A stretch of 16,071 nucleotides of DNA, from assembly GCA_050486105.1 (NCBI GenBank), contig JBJHCR010000126.1, forward strand, positions 1-16,071, read 5' to 3'. Under the pieces are notes generated by a model that was not told the origin of the DNA, did not search any database, and saw nothing but the letters and a program-made list of their open reading frames with translations. Source of the DNA: JAEXNA01 sp050486105. GTDB lineage: Bacteria > Vulcanimicrobiota > Xenobia > Xenobiales > JADMJV01. Of this stretch, positions 6,548-14,784 are shown one piece after another (the stretch's first letter is position 1; the number at the start of each line of letters is the position of its first letter). A program made the position numbers and the translations under genes.

Positions 6548-7810
6548 TCAGGCTAGCAGTCTTCGTCTCAGGCGCTGGGCTCGGTAGGTCAGCTCGGCGC
6601 GAAAGGCGGTTTGGAGGTTGGTCGAACGAAGGCTTCCCTCCACCAAAGTCAAGGCCCTTCGATAGTCCTTTCGGTTATGCTCAAGCCATTTTGCTAGTTC
6701 CACCGTGGCTTCCGGGTGCCCTGGGCAGCGGGTCAGGACACTTCGCCAGAGTTTGGCCGCCAAGTCATCCTTTCTTTTTTTCAAGGATCTAGACCACTCA
6801 AGGGCGACCTGCAATCGCGACTCGGAGTCTTGATTGAGGTTAGCCAAAGACAGGTTGAAGTAGCGGTCGCATTTCTCCCAATTTCCAAGTTTCTCCCAAA
6901 GCCTGGCCAATCCCAAAAGGCTTTCCGGGTGTTCGGCGGCAGCCTGTTCCGGAGGGAGATCGAGTAGGGACTGAACGTGACTGCAGAGGGCGACCATCGC
7001 TAGCAGGTCTCTGCGGTTGTGTTCGACGATCCCTTTGAGTGGTTGAGGGTTCCGGTCTCTTAGAAACTGAAAATACAGTTCGGGGATCAGGTACCCGGGA
7101 ACGTCGCCGTGACGAGGAGCGCGAAGAACCAGCCTTTCCAGGGTTTCAAGCCGGCAGTCTGGGAAGGGGGCGCTCTTCCAGAGTCTTCGACAAAAATGAA
7201 GCATATCAAAATGGCTGCGGTGACTGAGGGGGTCCTTTCTTCGGTGCATGGCGAATCTGGTGATCAGCAGCTGACTGTCAAACGATTTTCCGTTGAAACT
7301 GACCAGGTCTCCATATTGGGTGAGTCGTTGTTCGAGGTAAGCGAGGAGGGCAGGCTCGTCGGAAAAATCCCGCATCAAGAGCTGTTCGGTGCTGAAGCTG
7401 TTGTCTTGAAAAAAGCCGATTCCCACCAGGAAGGCATAGGTTCCACTTCCCCCGGCCAGCCCGGTCGTCTCGGTGTCGAAGAAAAGAGCTCGCCTGAGGC
7501 AGTGGTTGTGGAGCCCGGGATAAAGTGGTTGAAGAAAACTGGGCTGAAAGCCGAGCGCTTGGTTCAAGCTGGCCCGTCCATACTTCTGGTCTATGGGATG
7601 ATGGCGACGAATCACCAGCAGAGGTCCGCTCTTGGTGTCTTCGACCGTAGCTCCCAGGGTTTCGGCCAGGACTTGGTCTCTGGCCTCGAACTCCCTGGTG
7701 GAAGAACGGCCTCGGGAGTTCTGAAGTGGTTTGGATTTCTGGGGGGCCAAGGGAGAGCCTTGGCCAGGAGTTCGGGCCAAGAGGTCAAGTTTTGCTCTGA
7801 GGTTTCTCAA
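6548..7810 (-). CDS. YprB/MrfB-like RNase H-fold exonuclease with C-terminal TPR-like helices
   Basis: The 420-residue protein has the DnaQ/RNase H-like 3'-5' exonuclease core of the YprB family. The acidic motifs are FFDTETTGLAGGSGTYAF (D112, E114), SFNGKSFD (N173, D178), an HFDMLHFCRRLWK segment (200-212) and VEHNRRDLLAM (H264, D268). These give the four acidic residues that bind two metal ions. The C-terminal part (about 295-420) is helical and TPR-like (LGLARLWEKLGNWEKCDRYF, then further repeats). The N-terminal LRAKLDLLAR is like the family's usual opening and supports the TTG start at 7810, which makes a TTGA overlap with the preceding gene's stop. Bacillus subtilis YprB (MrfB) works with the helicase YprA (MrfA) in mitomycin damage repair; no such helicase is in this window. 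Residues 18-40 are a low-complexity linker. Nuclease activity on DNA is inferred from the family. Confidence 0.87.
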   Translation of the reverse strand: MRNLRAKLDLLARTPGQGSPLAPQKSKPLQNSRGRSSTREFEARDQVLAETLGATVEDTKSGPLLVIRRHHPIDQKYGRASLNQALGFQPSFLQPLYPGLHNHCLRRALFFDTETTGLAGGSGTYAFLVGIGFFQDNSFSTEQLLMRDFSDEPALLAYLEQRLTQYGDLVSFNGKSFDSQLLITRFAMHRRKDPLSHRSHFDMLHFCRRLWKSAPFPDCRLETLERLVLRAPRHGDVPGYLIPELYFQFLRDRNPQPLKGIVEHNRRDLLAMVALCSHVQSLLDLPPEQAAAEHPESLLGLARLWEKLGNWEKCDRYFNLSLANLNQDSESRLQVALEWSRSLKKRKDDLAAKLWRSVLTRCPGHPEATVELAKWLEHNRKDYRRALTLVEGSLRSTNLQTAFRAELTYRAQRLRRRLLA

Positions 7811-9777
7811 CCCCTCAAGGCCTCATCAATTCTGGCCTTGAGCTCTTCAAGGACTTCGAGAGTCTCTCGGCAAGAGGCTAAACCTGAATGAAGTTGGGGT
7901 AGGCTTCCCGTCTCACAGAAGGCGTGCATCTCCATCAATCCCGCGAAGTACGAGCCCAGACCTTGGGCAAAAAAACGAAGGTAACTGTCTAGGATCTGGT
8001 CTTTGCCCATAAGTGGGACCACCTTTTTCCCGAACATGGTGCGCACCTCGTTGAGGTCCTTGATGAACAGCTCCAGAGATTCCTTCGCTTGCTGTTTAGG
8101 GACTTGATTTGATTCGATCCCCTGAACCAGGTTCTCCAGCATGTCGATGGCTCTCGGGGAGAGAGGGCCTGCGGCTCCTCTCCCTTCCCCTCCCCCTTCG
8201 GTGAGGTCGATTTCCGTGGTTCCTTCCACTCTGCTGACTACAGCAGGTAGGTTGGCACCACAGGAGCTGCAAACCCTACGACCGGGGTCGTTCTTGGCTT
8301 GGCATCGAAGGCAGGCAATCTGCTTTCCGGCTGAGCTCTGGCGAGCTAATCGCTGTTTTACCGAGCGACTCAAGGCTGCCAGAGTGGGCAAGGTGGTAAG
8401 CAGGCCTTCCCAGCGAGCATCGAGGCCTTCCCAATCTCCGGATTCCAAGTTTTCCTGCATGCCGAGAAAAGCACTGCGGTGGAGTGGTAAGATCTCACGA
8501 AACTCTGCCGAAATGGGATCGTCTCCAGAACTCACCGAAGCGATCAGTTCCTCGACCCGCGCGAGTTGATCCTGGAATTCCTCCATGAGCAATTCGGGCC
8601 GAGCTTGCCCGCGTCGCACCTGTTCCTTGAGGGAAGCGATGCGTTCCAGGCCGGGAACCTCCCGGAATGGGCCCACCAAGAGCTCTAAGGCCTTCTGACT
8701 GGCCAACACCCTCGATTGGAGGTTCTCCAGATGACCCTTCAGGTTCTCCCAGACTGAGAGGTCCATGTCCAGCCAGTCACGACCCCCGCGACCGGCCACT
8801 TGGGAGTCGAAGGCGGTACGGGCTTGTCGCTGGATTTCCCACTCTTGGGGTGATAAGCCTTCGGCCACCTCAGTGTTCACCAAGAGGGGGTGATAGAGCA
8901 GGCTTTCGGCCTTCACCAGCAGGTAGCCCCAATTGGAAATAAAGTCGCCTACCGAGGCTTCGACCCAGGATGTTGGAAGGTCCTCTTCCGAAGGTTGCTG
9001 AGTCAGAGCGAACTCTCTGAGTCGAAGCCATTCTTCCAAGGGACGATAGCTACTGAATTTGCTCGAGGCGCTGACCAGGCTTTCGACCTTTCCGAGGCGG
9101 TCCGAGCCGATAGTGCTGGACGAGCCGATCAACTTGAGACCATCTTCCAGAGCCTCCAGGCTGCCTGTGTCGAAGAAGGCCTTCACTGCGCCGAAGCCGG
9201 CTTGAAGTCCTTGCAGGGCGCTTTCTAGCTCCCCGTGGAGGTTGGGGTCTAGCTGATGGAGCTTGGGAAGCAAACGCACGTGCCGCTCGAATCTAGCCAA
9301 CTCTGGCCAGATCCTAGGAAATCGATCTTCCAACAGACTGCTTTCCAGCTTTCCTTCCCGCACCTTGACTCCCGCCTTTATAAAGCTATCAAAGCTCGGA
9401 ACCGGACTGAATATGGGCTGCAAGCTGGACAGGTGTGTGAACTCGGAAAAGAGCTCCCAGCATCGTTGGTAGGATGCCATAAAGGCCTCCAGGCGCTCCT
9501 TTAGGATCAGGCGTTTATTCTCTAAGACTGAAGACTCTAGTCGAGCCAGGAGATCGCGCGCGTGGCTCAGTTCTTGCCCAGCCAGGAGCAATTTCTGCTC
9601 GACCACGTCATCTCCGAGCAGGGTTTGTTGTACCTCTTGAAACATGCTGTCGGACTCGAAAAGGAAAGCTCGAGCTTTGGCAAAGATCGTCTGATCAAAG
9701 GAGCCGGCATTTCCCTCATGATCCAGGTGAGTCCGAATCGACTGCTCGAGGTCCACGATTACTGGGGCGAAATTCAT
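7807..9777 (-). CDS. Large helical protein with one zinc ribbon, function unknown
   Basis: This 656-residue protein is not recognised. It is predicted mainly helical, rich in Leu, Glu and Arg, with probable coiled-coil stretches (about 60-105, 340-420) and no signal peptide or membrane segment. A four-cysteine zinc ribbon CLRCQAKNDPGRRVCSSCG lies at 489-507 (C489, C492, C503, C506), followed by a Gly/Glu-rich linker and a C-terminal helical domain. A motif seems repeated: FFDTGSLEALEDGL (about 201-214) and FCETGSLPQLHSGL (about 620-633), suggesting duplicated helical units. Start chosen: ATG at 9777 with AGG 7 bases upstream; a TTG two codons earlier (9783) is too close to that AGG. It is the middle gene of a three-gene operon, 23 bases after the DUF697 gene, and its stop overlaps the nuclease start. 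It may be an adaptor between them, which is inference. Confidence 0.8.
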   Translation of the reverse strand: MNFAPVIVDLEQSIRTHLDHEGNAGSFDQTIFAKARAFLFESDSMFQEVQQTLLGDDVVEQKLLLAGQELSHARDLLARLESSVLENKRLILKERLEAFMASYQRCWELFSEFTHLSSLQPIFSPVPSFDSFIKAGVKVREGKLESSLLEDRFPRIWPELARFERHVRLLPKLHQLDPNLHGELESALQGLQAGFGAVKAFFDTGSLEALEDGLKLIGSSSTIGSDRLGKVESLVSASSKFSSYRPLEEWLRLREFALTQQPSEEDLPTSWVEASVGDFISNWGYLLVKAESLLYHPLLVNTEVAEGLSPQEWEIQRQARTAFDSQVAGRGGRDWLDMDLSVWENLKGHLENLQSRVLASQKALELLVGPFREVPGLERIASLKEQVRRGQARPELLMEEFQDQLARVEELIASVSSGDDPISAEFREILPLHRSAFLGMQENLESGDWEGLDARWEGLLTTLPTLAALSRSVKQRLARQSSAGKQIACLRCQAKNDPGRRVCSSCGANLPAVVSRVEGTTEIDLTEGGGEGRGAAGPLSPRAIDMLENLVQGIESNQVPKQQAKESLELFIKDLNEVRTMFGKKVVPLMGKDQILDSYLRFFAQGLGSYFAGLMEMHAFCETGSLPQLHSGLASCRETLEVLEELKARIDEALRG

Positions 9778-9800
9778 GCTCAAACCTATTTCCGAGGAGG

Positions 9801-10652
9801 TTATGAAAAACGCTTTCGGAGTTTTTCATACTCTTCAGGCGGAAGATGGTCTCTCAGGTGGGCAAAGCTGTCGTCGACGCTCTTGACCTCTTTTTTCCTG
9901 AAGGCTCTGGTTGCGTCTCTGGAGACTTTCTTGAAGACTTCCTTGAGTTCGTCACCTTGGAGCTCTCCTTGGGCTTCGAAGTACCTGATGGCCACTTCAC
10001 CAAGGCCGTAGGTCCACCCGTAAACGAATGGGGCCGAGACCAGCTTTCCAATGAAGGGGATCAAGTTGGCCACAAAAAGAGTGGTGATCTGACCGAAAAC
10101 GGAAGCACCGCAAGCTGCTGAGATGTGGGCCAGGGTTTTTTCTGGCGGATCCTTGACGTTATAGGCTTTGCCGATGGAAAGGACCATGGCTGTTTGGATC
10201 GGCATAAGGAAGACTAGGTCGCTGAAGGGCAGGGGAACCAACACTATGCCGGCCGCAGATATGGCGAAGCTGCGAGCTATGTCGCGAGCCTTCTCTCGGG
10301 CGGCCGGGGTGGCTTGAGCACCTCCGAACGACAAGGCCGGCAATGGCCTAGATGCGTCAAGGGGTCGAAACTTGGGAGTATGCATAGGTTCCGAAGAGTA
10401 CTGCTCAGGGCCTTTTTCACTTTTCTCGATCCAGTCCCGTGGCGATTTAGGATCCACCGAAGGGTAGTCGTAAGATTCCCAGTACTGGGGTGGCGGAGGC
10501 TGATCTCCGACTTCACCCATAGGCGGCGGACCCGGACTGAAGTGTTGCACGGTCGGTTGCTCGGTGGGTACCGGCATTCGATAGCCGCATTGGCCACAAA
10601 ACTTGGCCGTCTCTTTGACTGCTGCACCGCAGTTATCGCAGAATTTGCTCAT
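9801..10652 (-). CDS. Zinc-ribbon protein with a DUF697 (YcjF-like) membrane domain
   Basis: The 283-residue protein opens with a zinc ribbon, MSKFCDNCGAAVKETAKFCG (C5, C8, C19, C22), then a Pro-rich low-complexity linker (about 28-115) and a DUF697-type domain (about 118-252). The latter has the family pattern of a hydrophobic VPLPFSDLVFLMPIQTAM segment, a second segment ending LIPFIGKLVSAPFVYGWTYG, and a helix with LGEVAIRYFEAQGEL. DUF697 domains usually sit on or in the inner membrane, often attached to GTPases; here there is no GTPase. The C-terminus is basic and helical. The start is ATG at 10652, 5 bases after AGAGG; a longer frame to 10868 would add 72 residues without conserved features across the divergent promoter region and is rejected. 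It is first of a three-gene operon. DUF697 assignment is by motif memory; function is unknown. Confidence 0.85.
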   Translation of the reverse strand: MSKFCDNCGAAVKETAKFCGQCGYRMPVPTEQPTVQHFSPGPPPMGEVGDQPPPPQYWESYDYPSVDPKSPRDWIEKSEKGPEQYSSEPMHTPKFRPLDASRPLPALSFGGAQATPAAREKARDIARSFAISAAGIVLVPLPFSDLVFLMPIQTAMVLSIGKAYNVKDPPEKTLAHISAACGASVFGQITTLFVANLIPFIGKLVSAPFVYGWTYGLGEVAIRYFEAQGELQGDELKEVFKKVSRDATRAFRKKEVKSVDDSFAHLRDHLPPEEYEKLRKRFS

Positions 10653-10665
10653 AGGTACCTCTTGC

Positions 10666-10678
10666 GAAACTTCGTTTC
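10666..10678. repeat. Perfect short inverted repeat between divergent genes
   Basis: GAAAC (10666-10670), TTC, GTTTC (10674-10678) is a perfect 5-bp palindrome with a 3-base spacer, 14-26 bases before the DUF697 gene's ATG and just upstream of its Shine-Dalgarno. It could be an operator or a small mRNA hairpin. No clear promoter was found in the divergent gap 10653-10761. Confidence 0.25.
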
Positions 10679-10761
10679 TTGGATCCTGCCTCCTGCCAGG
10701 AAGCCTTGAGATCGGCGAACCGGGAGGCGCAAAGTCGCTCGAATCGAAAAGTCCTTGCAAG

Positions 10762-11934
10762 GTGAATAGTTCTGGAGAACCAAGAACAAGAGGCAGACCT
10801 CCCTTACTTTTGTGTCTGCTGTGTGCGCTCATTTTTGGGGGCTCGTTCACCGCTGGAACTTCAGGCACCTATCGTCCCTTTTTTGGTCAACTTGAGGATG
10901 TTCTTGAGCCCACCACCGGAACTGCCGGTTGGCATCTTCAACTGGACCTAAGAGGCCTCAACGCTCTTTGGCGGGAAACTTTGGAGTCCACTCTTGGATG
11001 GCCGTTGGAAGCCCCCTCGGAGGCTAAAGAGCGATTCGTTTGGCAGGCGATCGGAGCGACCGATACTCTTCCCGCAGTGCGTAGGCTTTCGCCGAAGCTC
11101 AGCAGCCAATTCGCTCAAGACCCACTCTTTCCCGGCTCTCCCCTTGGGCGTTTTGGTTGGCGCTCTGAAGGACTGGAAATTCAGGGCAACCTTTATCAGA
11201 GTCCGAGGCACGTTCATCTCGTGAGTGGCCGGCTCGACATCGGAGTGTCCCTGGCAGGCTTCGAATATGCTTCAGGTGGGGGGAAGCTGGACCATCTCAG
11301 AGACCTTCCACACGACACAGAGCTCTTGGTTTCCTTGGACTTAAACTCACTTAGGATCCCGACTTGGGTGGCTCCAGCTCTGTTCAAGGATTGGGAGCGC
11401 TGGGAGTTTTTCCCTCGAGAAGCTTTCCTTGAAGCGCTCGGTCCGGCTGCGGTCTACGCAAAATGGCGGAGCCAGGACCTTTTCTTATTCGAACTGAAGA
11501 ATCAAAGGCAAGCTGAATCTCTTATTCAAGCCCGCTTTCCGACTTCGGTTATCAAGACGGTCACCCGTAGGAGCTTTGGCACTCAAATTCGGGGTTTCCC
11601 TGATGGGGGTCCGGCGTGGTATATTCGCAAAGGGCGTTTGCTGGCACTTCCCCAAGGAGGGGTCGATTTGGCCCAAGGCTTACTGACAGAACTCCTGGCT
11701 CAGGACCGTTCGTTTCAGACGCCGTCCTCACTGATGGTGGAAATGGAACGTCTGTTGCGAACTCGCGACGACTGGATAGTGTGTGTGATCGAGAGGTCTC
11801 CCCAGAGCCCTCTGCATTGGGCGGTACTTCTTCGGTGGTCCAGTTCCAATAGTCGGCGGGCTGAGGGGTTCTTGGTGTTGGAGGTGCAGCACCCTAAAGC
11901 CCGCGAAAGAAAAACGAATGAGAAGAACGAATGA
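10762..11934 (+). CDS. Unrecognised probable exported protein
   Basis: The 390-residue protein begins with a short polar/basic stretch (NSSGEPRTRGRPP), then a hydrophobic core LLLCLLCALIFGG and small residues SFTAGTSG, consistent with a signal peptide or N-terminal anchor at about 12-33. The mature part is mixed alpha/beta with no repeats or cysteines and no family I can name. Segments such as GGKLDHLRDLPHDTELLVSL and VYAKWRSQDLFLFELKN suggest beta strands. The C-terminus is charged (KARERKTNEKNE). Start chosen: GTG at 10762, the first start giving a signal-like N-terminus; no good Shine-Dalgarno precedes it. A longer frame from 10603 adds 53 residues overlapping the opposing gene and is rejected. 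It ends in an ATGA overlap with the permease gene, so the two are probably co-translated and may act together at the envelope. Confidence 0.65.
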   Translation: MNSSGEPRTRGRPPLLLCLLCALIFGGSFTAGTSGTYRPFFGQLEDVLEPTTGTAGWHLQLDLRGLNALWRETLESTLGWPLEAPSEAKERFVWQAIGATDTLPAVRRLSPKLSSQFAQDPLFPGSPLGRFGWRSEGLEIQGNLYQSPRHVHLVSGRLDIGVSLAGFEYASGGGKLDHLRDLPHDTELLVSLDLNSLRIPTWVAPALFKDWERWEFFPREAFLEALGPAAVYAKWRSQDLFLFELKNQRQAESLIQARFPTSVIKTVTRRSFGTQIRGFPDGGPAWYIRKGRLLALPQGGVDLAQGLLTELLAQDRSFQTPSSLMVEMERLLRTRDDWIVCVIERSPQSPLHWAVLLRWSSSNSRRAEGFLVLEVQHPKARERKTNEKNE

Positions 11935-13058
11935 GCCTGGCTGAGCTGCCCAAAGAGAGTCGACGGGAAATTGATTCCATCGAGGAAGAAGACGGTGTCT
12001 TGGATGCCGCTACCTTGGAGAAGCTGAAACCGAAATTCACTGGATATCGCGTTTTGGTGGGAACGGCCTCAGCCTTCATCGTCGGAGCCGGCTTGGTGCA
12101 GATGCGAGCCATTCTGGCCCCCTTCCTCTTTGCACTTCTAGTTGCCATTGCGGGGGCTCTCCCCTTGCGTTGGCTGCAGAGGCATCGAGTGCCAGGGCCT
12201 TTAGCGGCTCTCTTGGTGGCCGGATTGTTCGCCGGTTTCCTGTTCCTCCTTGGCGGATTGGCCGCTCAGTCTTTCGAGGGACTGGCCCAGGCGGTGCCGA
12301 GTTATCGGGTCGATGCAGAAATCATGTTCGACAGTCTTCAATCGAGGCTCAATCCATATGGATTAGAGATGCCTTCTCGCATTTCTCAAATTGACGAGCG
12401 GGTGGCCGTGGGTATCCTGGGTGGAGCTTTCCAGGGTCTGGTTCGGAGCTTCTCTTCGGTGGCTACCGCGGTAGTGATCTTGGTCTTTCTTCTACTCGAG
12501 GCTGCGGATTACCGAGTCAAGTTTCGAGCTGCCTTGTCGGGCACCGTCGATGTTGGACGATTAGAGAAGGTTACTGTCGACGTTCAGCGCTATCTTTTTG
12601 TCAAGACGGTGACTTCGGCGGTCACCGGTCTGCTCATCGGAGTCTTGTGCTATGGTGTGGGGCTTGATTTTCCCATTCTCTGGGGCTTGGTCGCCTTTGT
12701 CTTGAACTACATCCCCGTGGTGGGCTCCATCATTGCTGCGATCCCAGCCGTACTCCTTGGCCTGATCACGATTCCACTCTTGAAGGTCCTGATTCTCGCT
12801 ACGGGGTACATCCTGGTCAACACTGCGGTCTCCAATATTCTAGAGCCCACCTTGATGGGCCGCCATTTGGGACTGAGCCCGCTGATCGTATTCATGAGCT
12901 TGGTGTTCTGGGGTTGGGCTTGGGGCCCAATCGGAATGTTCTTGTCGGTACCCATAACGATGCTGATCAAGATCCTTTTGGAGAACAGCGATGATCTCCG
13001 TTGGGTGGCAACTCTCATGGGCACCGCCAAAAGCCTAAAGGGCCATCATCATCACTAA
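11931..13058 (+). CDS. AI-2E family (UPF0118/PerM-type) membrane transporter
   Basis: The 375-residue integral membrane protein belongs to the AI-2E/UPF0118 family, whose members include AI-2 exporters and Na+/H+ antiporters, so the name does not fix the substrate. About 7-8 membrane segments follow a charged cytoplasmic N-terminus (1 to about 38). Family hallmarks are clear: GVGLDFPILWGLVAFVLN, YIPVVGSIIAAIPAVLLGL, SNILEPTLMGRHLGLSPL and FWGWAWGPIGMFLSVPITM. The large soluble loop between early segments (about 118-165) is typical. ATG at 11931 overlaps the preceding stop as ATGA. The protein ends KSLKGHHHH, a natural-looking run of four histidines. It converges on nuoN across a 220-base gap. 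Substrate unknown. Confidence 0.93.
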   Translation: MSLAELPKESRREIDSIEEEDGVLDAATLEKLKPKFTGYRVLVGTASAFIVGAGLVQMRAILAPFLFALLVAIAGALPLRWLQRHRVPGPLAALLVAGLFAGFLFLLGGLAAQSFEGLAQAVPSYRVDAEIMFDSLQSRLNPYGLEMPSRISQIDERVAVGILGGAFQGLVRSFSSVATAVVILVFLLLEAADYRVKFRAALSGTVDVGRLEKVTVDVQRYLFVKTVTSAVTGLLIGVLCYGVGLDFPILWGLVAFVLNYIPVVGSIIAAIPAVLLGLITIPLLKVLILATGYILVNTAVSNILEPTLMGRHLGLSPLIVFMSLVFWGWAWGPIGMFLSVPITMLIKILLENSDDLRWVATLMGTAKSLKGHHHH

Positions 13059-13278
13059 ACTGTTTGCCCGAAGCCAAGGAAGCTCGAAGATGGGTTCCAG
13101 TCTGCAGCGTGGGTGGCATGCGCCCTGCTGGGGTAGATGGGCCGAGTGCGCGGGTGTCCTTTGGGTGTTCGATATCTCTAAGGGAGGCACGAGACCACCT
13201 GCCGCGAGGGAGCTATGCTCCATTGACGGCCTGTCTTCGGGCGAAAGCTTTGACCTTTAGGCTTTGCCGAAGCCGAGT
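13059..13278. other. Convergent intergenic gap with small hairpins, no gene recognised
   Basis: This 220-base gap between the permease and nuoN stop codons holds no convincing gene. Small inverted repeats are GGAGC-TAT-GCTCC (13209-13221) and GGCTT-TGCCG-AAGCC (13260-13274). The latter is followed by GAGTTT on the plus strand and is a weak terminator candidate. Near-identical 15-16-base stretches, TTTGCCCGAAGCCAAG (13063-13078) and TTTGCCGAAGCCGAG (13263-13277), lie close to the two ends. Short open frames on both strands show no conserved features. Confidence 0.4.
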
Positions 13279-14784
13279 TTAGAACCCGGTGATGAACCAA
13301 TTGAGCAGAAGGTTTGGTTGGATTCCTAAGAGCAGGATTCCTAGAGCACACAGGCCGAGACAAAAGGCGGTCGCCTGGTGGGTTTCCTCGACGGGGGCTA
13401 GGACCTGGTTGCCTTCGGCAGGTTCGCGATCCGGGTTCAAGTTGAAGAGAGTGATGGTCGCTCCCATATAGTAGCCCATTCCGATGAGAGAGCCCAGTAT
13501 ACCAAAAACGGGGAGAATGGCGTGGCCCTGAGATAGAGCGGAGCCAAAGAGATAGAACTTGGCCATGAAGCCGGCGGCTGGGGGCAATCCGGTGAGAGAA
13601 ATCAGGCACCAACCGAATCCAGCTGCCAGCCAAGGTTTCTCGAAGAACAGACCGCGCAAGTCCGATCTCGTGACCTCTTTACCCAAATGGGCTTCAATGA
13701 GAGCTAAGCCCAAGAAGGCTCCAGTGTTGCCGAGTAGATAGGCAGCCAGGAAGAAGAGCATAGGGAATTGCATCTCATAGCCGGCCGACGGTGCAATGAG
13801 CAAGTAGCCGGCGTTGGCGACCCCTGAGTAGGCCAGCATCCTTTTGACGGAACTTTGTCCCAGAGCCATGAGGTTTCCGAGGAGCATGGACAATACGGCC
13901 AAGCTGAACATGATGAGGAAAGCGATTTCATTGAGGGCCGGGGTGAAGACCACAAAAATGCGCCATAGCGTCAGCAGAGCCGCCACTTTTGTGGCCACGG
14001 ACATGAATGCGGTGACCGTGGTGGGGGCGCCCTCGTAGACGTCCGGGGCCCAAGAGTGAAACGGGACCACGGCCAATTTGAAAAGCAGGCCCGAGAGTAG
14101 CATGACAGCCCCGGTGGTGGCTAGACCACTGTTCACTCCAGGTGCAGCGCTCATCTCGGCCAGCCAAGTGGTGCCCGTGGCCCCGTAGAGAAGTGCCATG
14201 CCATAGAGCATCACGGCGGAGGCTCCGGAACTGAGAAGAAAGTATTTGAGTCCCGATTCCTGACAACGGGGCTTCTCTGGAAAAAAGATGCACAACAGAT
14301 ACAGGGCAATGGAGAACAGTTCTAAGGCCAAGAAAATCATGATGGTGTTTGCCGAGGCCACCATCAGAAGCATCCCTAGGGCGGCGCTCAAGATCAAAGC
14401 GACGTACTCTCCAGAGTGCTCGTTTTCATTGCGCTCAAGTTCATCGGGCCCGGAAAGGATGGCAAAGAGTGCGCTCAGGCCGATGAAAAAGGCGGCGCTT
14501 CGCGTCAACAGATCGTCGAAGATCATGCCGTTGAAGGTGACCCGCTCGAGCATCGGGGGTTGGGTCAGCAGATAGGCCAAGAGTCCGAGCAAGGACAAAG
14601 CGGAAAAGCCAATGATGGTGGGCCGATAACGGCTGAGGTCCCGGACGTTGGCTTCTTCAGGAGAATCCTCCTTGAGCTCAAACAGGAAGGCGCAGGCCAC
14701 CAGAGCGGCGATGACCAGAATGGGAATGAGGGCCATAAAGTCGATGTCAGGCCGCGCATATTCGAAAGTCTTGAACTCAAACAT
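13279..14784 (-). CDS. nuoN: NADH-quinone oxidoreductase (complex I) subunit N
   Basis: NuoN is one of three antiporter-like proton-pumping subunits of complex I in the inner membrane. The 501-residue protein has about 14 membrane segments and the key charged residues: E155 in LALELFSIALYLL, K236 in LLFKLAVVPFHSW followed by APDVYEGAPT, K266 in SVATKVAALL, and K409 in GFMAKFYLF. SVKRMLAYSGVANAGYLL and ISLTGLPPAAGF are typical NuoN blocks. The start is taken as ATG at 14784, sharing one base with the nuoM stop (TGATG); AAGGAG lies 10 bases upstream. TTG one codon earlier (14787) is 7 bases from AAGGAG and is a real alternative. As usual it is the last nuo gene, directly after nuoM. All expected proton-channel residues appear present. 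Confidence 0.96.
   Translation of the reverse strand: MFEFKTFEYARPDIDFMALIPILVIAALVACAFLFELKEDSPEEANVRDLSRYRPTIIGFSALSLLGLLAYLLTQPPMLERVTFNGMIFDDLLTRSAAFFIGLSALFAILSGPDELERNENEHSGEYVALILSAALGMLLMVASANTIMIFLALELFSIALYLLCIFFPEKPRCQESGLKYFLLSSGASAVMLYGMALLYGATGTTWLAEMSAAPGVNSGLATTGAVMLLSGLLFKLAVVPFHSWAPDVYEGAPTTVTAFMSVATKVAALLTLWRIFVVFTPALNEIAFLIMFSLAVLSMLLGNLMALGQSSVKRMLAYSGVANAGYLLIAPSAGYEMQFPMLFFLAAYLLGNTGAFLGLALIEAHLGKEVTRSDLRGLFFEKPWLAAGFGWCLISLTGLPPAAGFMAKFYLFGSALSQGHAILPVFGILGSLIGMGYYMGATITLFNLNPDREPAEGNQVLAPVEETHQATAFCLGLCALGILLLGIQPNLLLNWFITGF

Noticed and set aside
9854..10709. Open frames at 9854-10051 (minus), 10277-10627 (minus) and 10314-10709 (plus)
   Set aside because: All are other-frame shadows of the DUF697 zinc-ribbon gene, with arginine/serine-rich composition and no motifs.
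13044..13058. Four C-terminal histidines of the AI-2E permease as a cloning tag
   Set aside because: Only four histidines occur, with no vector-like linker or flanking sequence, and the genomic context continues normally; a natural His-rich end is simpler.
13001..13282. Small open frames over the convergent gap (13001-13282 plus, 13035-13223 minus)
   Set aside because: The first overlaps the permease end out of frame; neither has a good Shine-Dalgarno or any recognisable motif.
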